Position numbers and translations under genes: made by a program. The notes beneath the pieces are model-generated. The model saw nothing but the letters and a program-made list of their open reading frames with translations, had not been told where the DNA came from and searched no databases. 44,152 nt of DNA from Rhodoferax sp. (GTDB taxonomy: Bacteria; Pseudomonadota; Gammaproteobacteria; Burkholderiales; Burkholderiaceae_C), in assembly GCA_020048895.1 (NCBI GenBank), contig JAIFLV010000060.1, positions 1 to 44,152 on the forward strand, written 5' to 3'. How positions within the stretch are numbered: position 1 is the first letter of the stretch; the number at the start of each line of letters is the position of its first letter. Shown in pieces: positions 25,782-34,677 of the stretch.

Positions 25782-28034
25782 ATGCGCCAGATAGCCAAGC
25801 ACTGGCAGCGAATCGCTGTGACATTGATTCCGGTGCTGATAGCGCTTTTGCATGCCGCTGGCACCATCCATATTGGCGTGCTTCAGCGTTTGGATGACAT
25901 CATCTACGATGCCCGGCTACGGGCCACCATGCCGAACACAATGGACGACCGCATTGTCATTGTGGATCTCGATGAGAAGAGCCTGGGTGTAGTCGGACGT
26001 TGGCCATGGAGTCGAAATAAGCTCGCGGAGATGATGGATATTCTGTTTGACAAGCAGCATATCGCTCTGCTGGGGTTTGACGTTGTGTTTGCAGAACCTG
26101 ACGATAGTTCGGGTCTCTTCCAACTGAACAAGTTGGCGCGTAATGAGCTAAAGGACCAGCCCGGGTTCGCTGAGAAACTGGAACGATTACAAGAAAGTCT
26201 TGATTTTGATGGACGGTTCGCAAAAGCTCTGGAGAACCGCCCCATTGTCATGGGCTTTTACTTGACAGGGGACCGTGGTGGCAATATCTCAGGTGTTCTC
26301 CCCGAGCCGGTCTTCTTAAAGTCGGACTTGCGCGGACGCAGGATTCAGTCGGATCCCTGGAACGGTTACGGTTCGAACATTGCTTCTCTTGCAAAAGCTG
26401 CACCGATCGCTGGTTTTTTTAACTACACAACCGTTGAAGGCGATGGCGTGGTGCGGGCTATTCCATTGGTAGCAGAATTCAAGGAAAAGTACTATGAGTC
26501 CTTGTCGTTGGCAATGTTCCGCTCGCTGGCTGGATCACCCAGCGTCGAGCCCGGATTTTCTAGCGAGAGTTTTCTGTCCAGAAGTCTGCAAGGGCTGGAT
26601 CGCCTGATATTGCGATTCGGTGAAAAGACTTTGTCAATCCCTGTGGATCATCGGGTGGCTGCCTTGGTGCCATTTCGTGGCCCCGGGGGGCCGATGGGGA
26701 AGTCATTTCAGTATATTTCTGCGTCGGACATTCTTTCTGGCCACATTCCACCCGATTCTTTGAAGGACAAAATTGTTTTGCTTGGAACGACTGCGCCGGG
26801 TCTGAACGATTTACGTGTCACGCCCGTTGGCGAGGCTTACCCTGGCGTTGAAACCCACGCAAACATGATCTCCGGGCTATTGGATGGGACGATGTTGTTG
26901 CGGCCGGATTACGCGCTCGGCTATGAAATTGCGGTGGTTCTGTTTTCTGGATTGTTGCTGGCATTTGGATTGCCCCTGTTGAGTGCGCCCAGGGCAGTCG
27001 TATTGAGTGTCACCGTTCTTGGAGTATTGGGGGGCATGAACTTTTGGCTGTACATGTCAGAAGGCCTGGTACTCCCGCTTGCGACGGTAATGACTATGGG
27101 TGTTACAGCGTTCGCACTGAACATGAGCTATGGTTACTTTGTGGAGAGCCGATCCAAGCGGGAGCTGGCGCATCTTTTTGGAACCTACGTGCCGCCAGAA
27201 CTTGTGGATGAGATGGTGAAAGACCCGGACAGCTACTCGATGAAGGCCGCAAACCGGGAGTTGACGGTCATGTTTTGCGATATGCGCGGCTTCACAAAAA
27301 TGTCGGAGCGCATGGAGCCGATTCAGTTGCAGGAGTTGCTCAACGGAGTGTTTAGCCGTTTGACCAGTATCATCCGCAGCAATCGGGGCACGATCGATAA
27401 ATACATGGGTGATTGCGTGATGGCCTTTTGGGGCGCGCCCGTGGAAACCACTGAGCACGCCCATTTGGCAGTCAAGTCTGCCATGGAGATGGCCAACGCC
27501 ATACAGGATATCAATCAGGAGCACAGGGATCGTGGTCTGCCCGAAATCGGCATCGGCATCGGGTTGAATACGGGGTCCATGTGCGTTGGTGACATGGGGT
27601 CCAACATTCGCCGCAGTTACACCGTGATTGGAGATGCGGTTAACCTCGGGTCACGTCTGGAAGGGCTTTCTAAAGTGTACGGCGTGGATACGGTTGTCAG
27701 TGAATCGACCAAACTGCTGGCACCGGAGATTGCCTGGCAAGAGCTCGACTTAGTGCGTGTCAAAGGTAAGGAGCTTGCGGTCGCAATTTTTTGGCCAAAG
27801 GCAACGGTGGCGGCGTTGAGTCAGGAGGCGAATAGCGAGCTCAAGACCTGGAGTTCCTTCCTCAAAGCGTATCGCGCACAGGATTGGGACCAGGCGGACG
27901 TCCAATTACTGAATGTGTTGCGAATGAATCCCAACAAATACCTGTACCAGGTTTACGCAGAGCGAGTAGCCTCGATGCGTCTGTTGCCGTTTGACCCGGA
28001 ATGGGACGGCGCAACCAATTTCGAAACAAAATGA
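25782..28034 (+). CDS. CHASE2-domain receptor class III adenylate cyclase
   Basis: Transmembrane cyclase of 750 aa with the same layout as the kinase two genes earlier: TM1 (about 10-30), CHASE2 sensor (about 35-370), three TM segments (about 372-445), then a class III cyclase domain (about 490-690). Metal-binding aspartates are D500 (VMFCDMRGF) and D544 (KYMGDC). The purine-selecting pair is K540 and T614 (YTVIGD), with N621 and R625 for the transition state; this pattern fits adenylate rather than guanylate cyclase. A TPR-like C-terminal end follows (about 690-750). ATG 25782 has only a weak ribosome site. Its neighbour encodes a cAMP phosphodiesterase. Confidence 0.93.
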   Translation: MRQIAKHWQRIAVTLIPVLIALLHAAGTIHIGVLQRLDDIIYDARLRATMPNTMDDRIVIVDLDEKSLGVVGRWPWSRNKLAEMMDILFDKQHIALLGFDVVFAEPDDSSGLFQLNKLARNELKDQPGFAEKLERLQESLDFDGRFAKALENRPIVMGFYLTGDRGGNISGVLPEPVFLKSDLRGRRIQSDPWNGYGSNIASLAKAAPIAGFFNYTTVEGDGVVRAIPLVAEFKEKYYESLSLAMFRSLAGSPSVEPGFSSESFLSRSLQGLDRLILRFGEKTLSIPVDHRVAALVPFRGPGGPMGKSFQYISASDILSGHIPPDSLKDKIVLLGTTAPGLNDLRVTPVGEAYPGVETHANMISGLLDGTMLLRPDYALGYEIAVVLFSGLLLAFGLPLLSAPRAVVLSVTVLGVLGGMNFWLYMSEGLVLPLATVMTMGVTAFALNMSYGYFVESRSKRELAHLFGTYVPPELVDEMVKDPDSYSMKAANRELTVMFCDMRGFTKMSERMEPIQLQELLNGVFSRLTSIIRSNRGTIDKYMGDCVMAFWGAPVETTEHAHLAVKSAMEMANAIQDINQEHRDRGLPEIGIGIGLNTGSMCVGDMGSNIRRSYTVIGDAVNLGSRLEGLSKVYGVDTVVSESTKLLAPEIAWQELDLVRVKGKELAVAIFWPKATVAALSQEANSELKTWSSFLKAYRAQDWDQADVQLLNVLRMNPNKYLYQVYAERVASMRLLPFDPEWDGATNFETK

Positions 28035-28044
28035 GGCGAATCCT

Positions 28045-28836
28045 GTGAAAGTACGTGTGCTTGGATGCTCCGGCGCGATCGCCAAGGATTGCAAAACGAC
28101 GTCATTTCTTATCGATGGTGAGATTTTGGTTGATGCGGGTACAGGTGTGGGCGACCTTACCCTTGAAGAAATGCGAGCCGTCAATGCGGTACTTCTCAGT
28201 CACTCCCATCTCGACCATATCGCAGCGCTTCCGCTCATGGTCGACTCGACAGCGGCGACGCGAACGGAGCCTTTGAAGGTTTACGCCTTGGCAGGCACCA
28301 TCGCGGCGCTGAAGACACACATTTTCAACAACATCATCTGGCCCGATTTCACTTGCATTCCATCACCCCAAGCGCCATTTATAACCCTTGAAGAGATTCG
28401 GGTTGGACAGACCATCCGCTTGAGAAACAAGCTTGTGGAAGTGCTTCCCGCAGTGCACACAGTTCCAGCAGCAGGTTTCGCCATTACGGCCGGCAACGGT
28501 TGCTGGGTGTTTACGGGCGACACCGAGCGTAACCCAACGCTCTGGGCGCGACTCAATCAGCTGAATGTTGCGATGCTGGTCATTGAAACCGCATTTAGCA
28601 ATCGTGAAAAAGACCTTGCCCGGCGCAGCCTGCATCTCTCCCCGAACGTATTGGCCAATGAGCTCGATTGCATTGCCAAGGGCAAGAACTACCCGATTTA
28701 CATCACGCATACCAAGCCCGCCGAGACAGAATTGATCATGGCAGAAATCCAGCGATTCGATCAAACGCAGCCATTTGGACCCAACGTAACCCATGACATT
28801 CGGTGGCTTCGAGTGGGTCAGGAGTTTGAGCTATGA
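28045..28836 (+). CDS. class II 3',5'-cyclic nucleotide phosphodiesterase (MBL fold)
   Basis: Metallo-beta-lactamase-fold enzyme of 263 aa. The HSHLDH motif (53-58) is the class II cAMP phosphodiesterase signature (yeast PDE1, Vibrio CpdP), and other metal ligands are seen in HTVPAAG, FTGDTERN and ITHTKP. It would hydrolyse cAMP made by the preceding cyclase. The start is GTG 28045, 10 nt after the cyclase stop with GAGG upstream; no signal peptide, so it acts in the cytoplasm. Its stop overlaps the next start (ATGA), showing translational coupling to the GAF-ATPase gene. Confidence 0.9.
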   Translation: MKVRVLGCSGAIAKDCKTTSFLIDGEILVDAGTGVGDLTLEEMRAVNAVLLSHSHLDHIAALPLMVDSTAATRTEPLKVYALAGTIAALKTHIFNNIIWPDFTCIPSPQAPFITLEEIRVGQTIRLRNKLVEVLPAVHTVPAAGFAITAGNGCWVFTGDTERNPTLWARLNQLNVAMLVIETAFSNREKDLARRSLHLSPNVLANELDCIAKGKNYPIYITHTKPAETELIMAEIQRFDQTQPFGPNVTHDIRWLRVGQEFEL

Positions 28837-31247
28837 GTGCAGTGATGTCCGCTGCCAATCCTGCACCCACATCGGAATCAGCATTTTTCGAATCCCAAAA
28901 ATTGCCTGCAGACAAGCGGGGAATGACTTTTGAAGCATTGTTTTATCGGCAATTGCACCATGTTACTGCCCGGATTCACGATACCGAAAACGTCACGCAG
29001 ATCATGTTGGAGGCCAGCCAGGATATTTGCAAGCTGCTCAATGCGGATCGCCTTACTTTGTATGTCGTCAATGAAGATCAGACAGCTATTGTTTCCAAGA
29101 TAAAGACTGGGCTCAACAGCAGCAGCGACCTCAAGCTGCCGATTTCCCCGCAAAGCATCGCTGGGTATGTTGCGTACAGCCGAAAGTCGCTGAATCTGGC
29201 CGATGTCTATGACGACGAGTCGCTGAAGCAGATCCACCCGTCGCTCACATTTCTTAAAGTCGTTGACAAACGGTCTGGCTACCGTACCCGACAGATGTTG
29301 GTGGCGCCCATTTTGGATGGCAATACACTGCACGGCGTTCTGCAAGTCATCAATAGCAAGAGTGATGAGCCATTCGGGGAACTAGAGGTGGATGGCGTTG
29401 CCGAATTGTGCAAGACGTTAGCGACCGCAATTAGGCAGCGCGTCAACAGTGCTGCGCCTCTCAAAAAGGCCACGAAATACGATGGCCTGGTGCAGGACGG
29501 CTTGCTCACAGAGGATGAACTCAACCAGTGCGTGACCGACGCTCGCAGTGAAGGCAAGCCAGTCGAACAGATGCTCATGGCCAATTTCAAGGTCAAGCCT
29601 GGTCAGATCGGGCCATCACTGTCCAAGTTTTTTGGCGTGCCCTATGAACCACTCAATCCAGGGCGGATTCGCTCCGAGATGTTGCACGGCGCCCTCAAAC
29701 GCGAGTTCATTATTGAGCAAGGCTGGATCCCTCTTGAAGAGTCACCTGAAGGATTGGTAATCATGTGTATGGACCCGGAAGCCATCCGCGGTTCGCGCAT
29801 AGTCCCGCAGGTGTTTCCAAGGATCCCCAAATTCGCTTACCGTGTCACAACCCAGGTCGAGTTTCAGGAAACGCTGGCGCAACTGTTTGGCGCTGCAGCC
29901 GACGGTACCACTGTCGACGAACTGCTCGCTGGCATGGACAGTGCGCCTCTGGACGATGGAGCGAATGATGACTCGCTGGAGTCCGCGGCCGCAGACAATG
30001 AACTGGTCAAGTTCGTGAACAAGGTCATCATTGATGCCTACAACCAGAAGGTGTCCGACATTCACATCGAACCTATGCCAGGCAAATTCAAAACGGGCAT
30101 CCGGTTTCGCATTGACGGCAGCTTGGTACCTTACGTCGAGGTTCCAGCCCATTTTCGGCAAGCGATGGTCACGCGTCTGAAGATCATGTGCGACCTGGAT
30201 ATTTCAGAGCGCAGAAAACCGCAGGACGGGAAGATCAAGTTCAAGAAATACGGCCCGCTAGACATAGAACTTCGCGTTGCCACCATTCCGTCGGCCGGCG
30301 GAGTCGAGGATGTGGTCATGCGTATTTTGGCGGCAGGTGAGCCTATCCCTCTGGAGAAACTTGGGCTTACGCCGCACAACAAGGCGCGACTGGAAGCCAC
30401 TGTCAGCAAGCCTTACGGGCTCTTTTACGTTTGCGGCCCTACAGGATCTGGCAAGACCACCACGCTGCATTCAATTCTCAAATTTCTCAATACGCCAGAC
30501 ACCAAGATCTGGACCGCAGAAGATCCGGTTGAAATTACCCAGAAGGGTCTGCGCCAAGTTCAGATCAACAAAAAGGCGGGAATTGACTTCGCCTTGGTGA
30601 TGCGGGCGTTTCTGCGTGCGGACCCAGACATCATCATGGTGGGTGAGTCGCGCGACAAGGAAACTGTGTCGATGGGCGTGGAGGCGTCGCTCACTGGTCA
30701 CTTGGTGTTTTCTACACTGCACACCAATTCCGCGCCCGAGTCCATTACACGTTTGATGGACATGGGCATGGATCCCTTCAACTTCGCTGATGCGTTGTTG
30801 GGCATTTTGGCGCAACGCCTCGCCAAGAAGCTATGTGATTGCAAGACTTCCTACATACCCGATGCTGAGGAGTTACGCCTTTTTGCAGCCGAGTATGCCG
30901 AAGAACTGCGCCACTCCAAGGCCTGGAAGGAAGACTACGCAGGCGAGAGCAAAAAGATGGTCGACCAGTGGATTCAAACCTATGGTGAAAATGACCAAAT
31001 CAAGCTCTACAAGGCTGTTGGCTGCGATAAATGCAATAAGACCGGCTACAAGGGTCGCGTCGGTTTGCACGAACTGCTGGTGGCAGATGATCCAGTCAAG
31101 AAACTCATTCAGGAGCGGGCCCGAGTCGCAGAACTCTTCGCGCAATCGGTTGAGGGTGGCATGCGCACGCTCAAGATGGATGGCATGGAAAAAGTGATGA
31201 TGGGCTTGACCGACCTCAAGATGGTTCGGTCGGTATGCATCAAGTAG
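28833..31247 (+). CDS. GAF-domain PilB/GspE-type pilus or secretion ATPase
   Basis: Hexameric motor ATPase of 804 aa with an unusual N-terminal GAF domain (about 45-205). This is followed by an MshEN/GspE-N-like domain (about 212-355; LVQDGLLTEDELNQ, KPVEQMLM) and the T2SSE ATPase (about 375-804). Walker A is GPTGSGK541TTT; Asp box, Walker B (DIIMVGESRD) and His box (STLHTN) are intact, and the zinc tetracysteine site is C-D-C...C-D-K-C-NKTGYKG. Typical PilB is about 570 aa, so the GAF part explains the excess. The GAF segment INSKSDEPFGELEVD partly resembles the NKFDE motif of cyclic-nucleotide-binding GAFs. ATG 28833 overlaps the phosphodiesterase stop. pilA lies downstream. Confidence 0.93.
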   Translation: MSAVMSAANPAPTSESAFFESQKLPADKRGMTFEALFYRQLHHVTARIHDTENVTQIMLEASQDICKLLNADRLTLYVVNEDQTAIVSKIKTGLNSSSDLKLPISPQSIAGYVAYSRKSLNLADVYDDESLKQIHPSLTFLKVVDKRSGYRTRQMLVAPILDGNTLHGVLQVINSKSDEPFGELEVDGVAELCKTLATAIRQRVNSAAPLKKATKYDGLVQDGLLTEDELNQCVTDARSEGKPVEQMLMANFKVKPGQIGPSLSKFFGVPYEPLNPGRIRSEMLHGALKREFIIEQGWIPLEESPEGLVIMCMDPEAIRGSRIVPQVFPRIPKFAYRVTTQVEFQETLAQLFGAAADGTTVDELLAGMDSAPLDDGANDDSLESAAADNELVKFVNKVIIDAYNQKVSDIHIEPMPGKFKTGIRFRIDGSLVPYVEVPAHFRQAMVTRLKIMCDLDISERRKPQDGKIKFKKYGPLDIELRVATIPSAGGVEDVVMRILAAGEPIPLEKLGLTPHNKARLEATVSKPYGLFYVCGPTGSGKTTTLHSILKFLNTPDTKIWTAEDPVEITQKGLRQVQINKKAGIDFALVMRAFLRADPDIIMVGESRDKETVSMGVEASLTGHLVFSTLHTNSAPESITRLMDMGMDPFNFADALLGILAQRLAKKLCDCKTSYIPDAEELRLFAAEYAEELRHSKAWKEDYAGESKKMVDQWIQTYGENDQIKLYKAVGCDKCNKTGYKGRVGLHELLVADDPVKKLIQERARVAELFAQSVEGGMRTLKMDGMEKVMMGLTDLKMVRSVCIK

Positions 31248-31260
31248 TGCCAGCAAGGAG

Positions 31261-31334
31261 TGACAATAATTGTCAACATTCGCCGTTTGTGCCACGAAAC
31301 GACAGATGCTTGGGCGGGTGATGTCGTTATTTCG
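31261..31334 (+). promoter_or_regulatory. candidate PilR enhancer sites upstream of pilA
   Basis: A 15-bp palindrome TGACAATAATTGTCA (31261-31275) contains two opposed TGTC motifs. Further TGTC-type motifs occur at 31301 (GACA) and near 31322 (ATGTCG). Counting from the sigma-54 start near 31404, these are at about -143 to -80, close to where PilR binds TGTC motifs upstream of the Pseudomonas pilA promoter. Confidence 0.45.
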
Positions 31335-31377
31335 CGTTTCCCCTGTTCCCGGAAGCCGTTTTGACCACTAGAATGCA

Positions 31378-31393
31378 TGGCACAGAACCTGCT
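31378..31393 (+). promoter_or_regulatory. sigma-54 (RpoN) promoter of pilA
   Basis: TGGCACAGAACCTGCT matches the -24/-12 consensus TGGCAC-N5-TTGC with exact GG to GC spacing and one mismatch. Transcription should start near 31404, about 40 nt before the pilA start codon. RpoN/PilR control of pilA is well established in proteobacteria. Confidence 0.8.
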
Positions 31394-31443
31394 GCATGGT
31401 AGGAGGCTGTTTTTGTCATTGTTTCTTAACCAAGGAGTTTCAT

Positions 31444-31923
31444 ATGAAGCGTTCTATGCAAAAGGGTTTCACCCTGATCGAGTTGATGATCGTGGTCGCG
31501 ATTATCGGTATTTTGGCTGCGGTGGCGTTGCCGGCGTATCAGGATTACACCGCCCGCGCCAAGGTATCTGAAGTTGTGCTGGCTGCGTCGGGTTGCCGCA
31601 CTTCCATTACCGAAGTGTTCCAGACTGGCACCTCTACACCTACCGCCGATGGCTTTGGCTGTGAGCAATCTACAGCAACCAGTAAGTACGTGGCGAAAAT
31701 CGAAACGACGGCTGCTGGCGCAGTTACAGTGACATCAGTTAATTCGACTGCTATCAATGCAGAAGCAAAGGGAAAGAAGGTTACTTTGGTGCCTTACAAA
31801 AACGATACTACAAAAATGACGGTTACCGACACCGGTTCTGCAATATTCAAATGGGTGTGTGGTGCAACTGCTGACGGTACAGACATGCCAGCGAAGTTTT
31901 TGCCTGGCTCCTGCCGCGGTTGA
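31444..31923 (+). CDS. pilA: type IV major pilin, PilA
   Basis: Type IVa prepilin of 159 aa. The short leader MKRSMQKG is cut by prepilin peptidase between G8 and F9; E13 is the invariant Glu5 of the mature pilin and lies in the hydrophobic assembly helix FTLIELMIVVAIIGILAAVA. The globular part is rich in Thr, Ser and Ala, offering O-glycosylation sites, and a C-terminal Cys pair (WVC...GSC) makes the disulfide loop. ATG 31444 follows AAGGAG at 7 nt. A sigma-54 promoter lies upstream, a terminator downstream, and a pilin glycosyltransferase gene follows. Confidence 0.96.
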   Translation: MKRSMQKGFTLIELMIVVAIIGILAAVALPAYQDYTARAKVSEVVLAASGCRTSITEVFQTGTSTPTADGFGCEQSTATSKYVAKIETTAAGAVTVTSVNSTAINAEAKGKKVTLVPYKNDTTKMTVTDTGSAIFKWVCGATADGTDMPAKFLPGSCRG

Positions 31924-31944
31924 TGGTTGAAAATTGCTCGAACA

Positions 31945-31971
31945 AAAACGCTCCTTAGGGGGCGTTTTTTT
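31945..31971 (+). terminator. Rho-independent terminator after pilA
   Basis: AACGCTCC pairs with GGGGCGTT around a short TTAG loop, followed by seven T residues. It separates the high-level pilin transcript from the following glycosyltransferase gene. Confidence 0.85.
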
Positions 31972-31989
31972 ATGGGTGAATGAAATGCA

Positions 31990-33621
31990 ATGAACATTGG
32001 ACTTTTAATTCTGGCCGCGAGTTGGCTCGTAAGGGACCATTTTGGCCCCTGGAATTCATTTCATTCCGAGTTTCTGGCTTTCGTGGGGCTGGCAACAATA
32101 ATGCTGGGCTGTTTGCGTGGCGTAACGCGTAGCGCGACAGCTCCCATCATCATGTTGCCGGTATTGGTGGTCGCAGCGATTCCCTGGTTGCAATTTGCTT
32201 TAGGAATCACCTATTTCGCTGGCGACGCAGTTGTCAGCACCCTTTTCCTTGCCGGATTCGGGTTTTCAATTTGGGTTGGATTTTACTTGTCCAACCCGGT
32301 GTTGCCACAGAAGCCGGGCAACGCAATCGCATTTGCCATCGCAATGCCTGCGCTCATTTCTGCTGCCATCGGCTGGTACCAATGGTTTGATATTGACGGG
32401 ATGTTCGTGCAATTTGTTATGCCGAGCGCTAGCGGCCTGGCCACAGGAAATATTTCACAACCTAATTTGCTGGGAACGTTTCTATTGATGGGGTTGTTCG
32501 CGTTCACCTATCTGCTGCATTTACGCGCCATCGGTCGTGGGACGTTTTTACTGGTAGTGATTTTTATCAGCGCGGCAATTGCGATGACCCAATCCCGTGC
32601 GGCGATCGTGGGGGCATTGGTGCTTGGCCTCTTTTTGGCAGTGAATAAAAGACACTATTTGCCCACACTTTCCACATGGTCTGTTGGGGGTTGGTTTTTG
32701 GGGTTAGTGTGTGCCAGAGTGGCGCTCCCCCATGTGGCGAGCCTATTGTTCTTGCCAAGCGGTGGCGTCGCGATGTCGCTGGTGGCTTCAAATGGGCGCT
32801 TTGCAATTTGGGAACAGGTCCTGAGTGCAATATTTCAAGCACCGTGGTTGGGTTACGGATGGAATCAAACCTTCAGGGCACAGACGGTTGGCGCACTCAT
32901 TCACCCCAACGAAATCACCTACACCTACGCACACAATGTGGTTTTGGACTTGCTAGCCTGGAACGGCATCCCGTTGGGCCTGCTGATTGTTGTGGCGTTT
33001 GTGGTCTGGTTGGCGGCGAGAGTTTTGACCATAAAGACTCCCGCATCAATTTTTGCCATGGGGGCTTTACTGCCCATTGTGGCTCAGAGCCTTTTTGAGT
33101 TCCCATTTGCCTACGCAAACTTCTTGCTCACTGCGGGGTTGCTGATAGGTGTTATCGAGGCAAACCACGTTACAACAAGGCGCTTTGTAGTCAGGGCGGA
33201 GGTTATTGCCGTTCTCGGCGCCGTATACCTAGTCGTCGGAGTAATGGCTGCTTTGGAATATGTCCGTGTCGAAGAAGACTACCGGATCGTCCGGTTCGAA
33301 AACCTGCGTATCGGAGACACTCCGTCCGATTACGAGGTGCCTCATTTCCAGCTCTTGACGCACATGGGTGCGATGCTCGACGCCGCGCGGACGGCTCCAG
33401 CGCCAGGGATGTCGGCGGCGCAGATTGAAAACCTGCGCGAGGCGTCGCACAGGTTTCCTTATGGACTCTTGATGTACAAATACGCTGTTGCACGCGCCCT
33501 CAATGGAGACCCAGAGGGTGGGATTGGCCAAATGCAAGAGTTAAAGGCGATCTACGGTGAAAAGTATTATCGCCAAAGTAAAGGGGCATTCTATCTTGCG
33601 ACACAGCTACAACTTCCGTAG
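31990..33621 (+). CDS. PglL/TfpO-like O-oligosaccharyltransferase (pilin glycosylation)
   Basis: Inner-membrane protein of 543 aa with about 11-12 TM segments and a C-terminal soluble part. The NISQPNLLGTFL segment (about 155-166), the long loop with a conserved His in THAHNVVLDLLAWNGIPLG-type sequence, and the C-terminal helical domain match the PglL_A / Wzy_C / Wzy_C_2 family. Such enzymes move glycans from undecaprenyl carriers to Ser/Thr of pilins in the periplasm. Its place directly after pilA supports pilin as the substrate. O-antigen ligase WaaL is the alternative, but the Wzy_C_2-type end and position favour a pilin OTase. It has no strong ribosome site. Confidence 0.85.
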   Translation: MNIGLLILAASWLVRDHFGPWNSFHSEFLAFVGLATIMLGCLRGVTRSATAPIIMLPVLVVAAIPWLQFALGITYFAGDAVVSTLFLAGFGFSIWVGFYLSNPVLPQKPGNAIAFAIAMPALISAAIGWYQWFDIDGMFVQFVMPSASGLATGNISQPNLLGTFLLMGLFAFTYLLHLRAIGRGTFLLVVIFISAAIAMTQSRAAIVGALVLGLFLAVNKRHYLPTLSTWSVGGWFLGLVCARVALPHVASLLFLPSGGVAMSLVASNGRFAIWEQVLSAIFQAPWLGYGWNQTFRAQTVGALIHPNEITYTYAHNVVLDLLAWNGIPLGLLIVVAFVVWLAARVLTIKTPASIFAMGALLPIVAQSLFEFPFAYANFLLTAGLLIGVIEANHVTTRRFVVRAEVIAVLGAVYLVVGVMAALEYVRVEEDYRIVRFENLRIGDTPSDYEVPHFQLLTHMGAMLDAARTAPAPGMSAAQIENLREASHRFPYGLLMYKYAVARALNGDPEGGIGQMQELKAIYGEKYYRQSKGAFYLATQLQLP

Positions 33622-33669
33622 TACGAAAGTTACCATTGATAATGGCAGCGCAGTGAATACTTCCAACGC

Positions 33670-34677
33670 ATGCTCAACGATAAATCCATCCTGATTACCG
33701 GCGGTACCGGTTCCTTTGGCAACGCCCTTGTGCAAACCGTGTTGTTGCGCTACCCTGGGGTCAAACGCTTGGTGGTTTATTCCCGCGATGAACTCAAACA
33801 GTTTGAGATGGCGCAGGTTTTTTCACCTCGACAATACGCTGGATTACGTTATTTCATTGGCGATATTCGCGACGAGTCACGACTGATGCGCGCCTTGGAG
33901 GGCATCGATATCGTCGTGCATGCTGCAGCGCTGAAGCAAGTGCCTGCCGCAGAATACAACCCGTTTGAATGCATCAAGACCAACGTTTTGGGTGCCCAAA
34001 ATTTGATTGAGGCTTGCCTGAGCAACGGCATCCAACGGGTGGTGGCCCTGTCTACAGACAAGGCCGCGGCACCTGTCAACCTGTATGGCGCCACCAAGCT
34101 TTGCTCCGACAAGCTGTTTATTGCAGCCAACAACATCCGTGGCAATCGTGACATTCGGTTCAGTGTTGTGCGCTACGGCAATGTGATGGGCAGTCGCGGC
34201 TCAGTGGTTCCCTATTTTCTGGAGAAGCGCAAGACAGGTAGCTTGCCCATAACCGACCCGAACATGACCCGTTTTAACATCTCACTTCAGCAGGGAGTGG
34301 ATATGGTGTTGTGGTCCATCGAGAATGCTTGGGGTGGTGAAATACTGGTGCCAAAGATTCCGTCTTACCGAATTACTGACGTTGCGACCGCGATCGCACC
34401 TGAGTGCAGGCAGGAAATCGTAGGCATCAGGGCGGGTGAGAAAATTCATGAAGAAATGATTACCGCTCGCGACAGTTTTACGACGGTAGACATGGGGCGG
34501 TATTACGCCATTCTGCCCATTGGGGGTGCCTACTCTTTAGAAGAGTATTGCACAAGAAGTAATGCAACACCCGTTGAGCCAGGATTTGCGTACAACAGTG
34601 GCAGCAACTCTGATTTTCTTGACGTTGAAGAATTAAGGCGACTGATCTTTGACCCAGCCGGTAAAGTTAACCCATGA
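33670..34677 (+). CDS. pseB: UDP-N-acetylglucosamine 4,6-dehydratase (inverting), PseB-like
   Basis: Extended SDR enzyme of 335 aa that starts pseudaminic acid synthesis by converting UDP-GlcNAc to UDP-2-acetamido-2,6-dideoxy-L-arabino-hexos-4-ulose. It has the GGTGSFG NAD(P) motif (11-17), the catalytic STD130K131 and Y139-GAT-K143, and the PseB block RDELKQFEMAQ. The length and motifs are canonical. It opens the sugar operon, 48 nt after the glycosyltransferase gene, and its stop overlaps the pseF start (ATGA). Confidence 0.93.
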   Translation: MLNDKSILITGGTGSFGNALVQTVLLRYPGVKRLVVYSRDELKQFEMAQVFSPRQYAGLRYFIGDIRDESRLMRALEGIDIVVHAAALKQVPAAEYNPFECIKTNVLGAQNLIEACLSNGIQRVVALSTDKAAAPVNLYGATKLCSDKLFIAANNIRGNRDIRFSVVRYGNVMGSRGSVVPYFLEKRKTGSLPITDPNMTRFNISLQQGVDMVLWSIENAWGGEILVPKIPSYRITDVATAIAPECRQEIVGIRAGEKIHEEMITARDSFTTVDMGRYYAILPIGGAYSLEEYCTRSNATPVEPGFAYNSGSNSDFLDVEELRRLIFDPAGKVNP

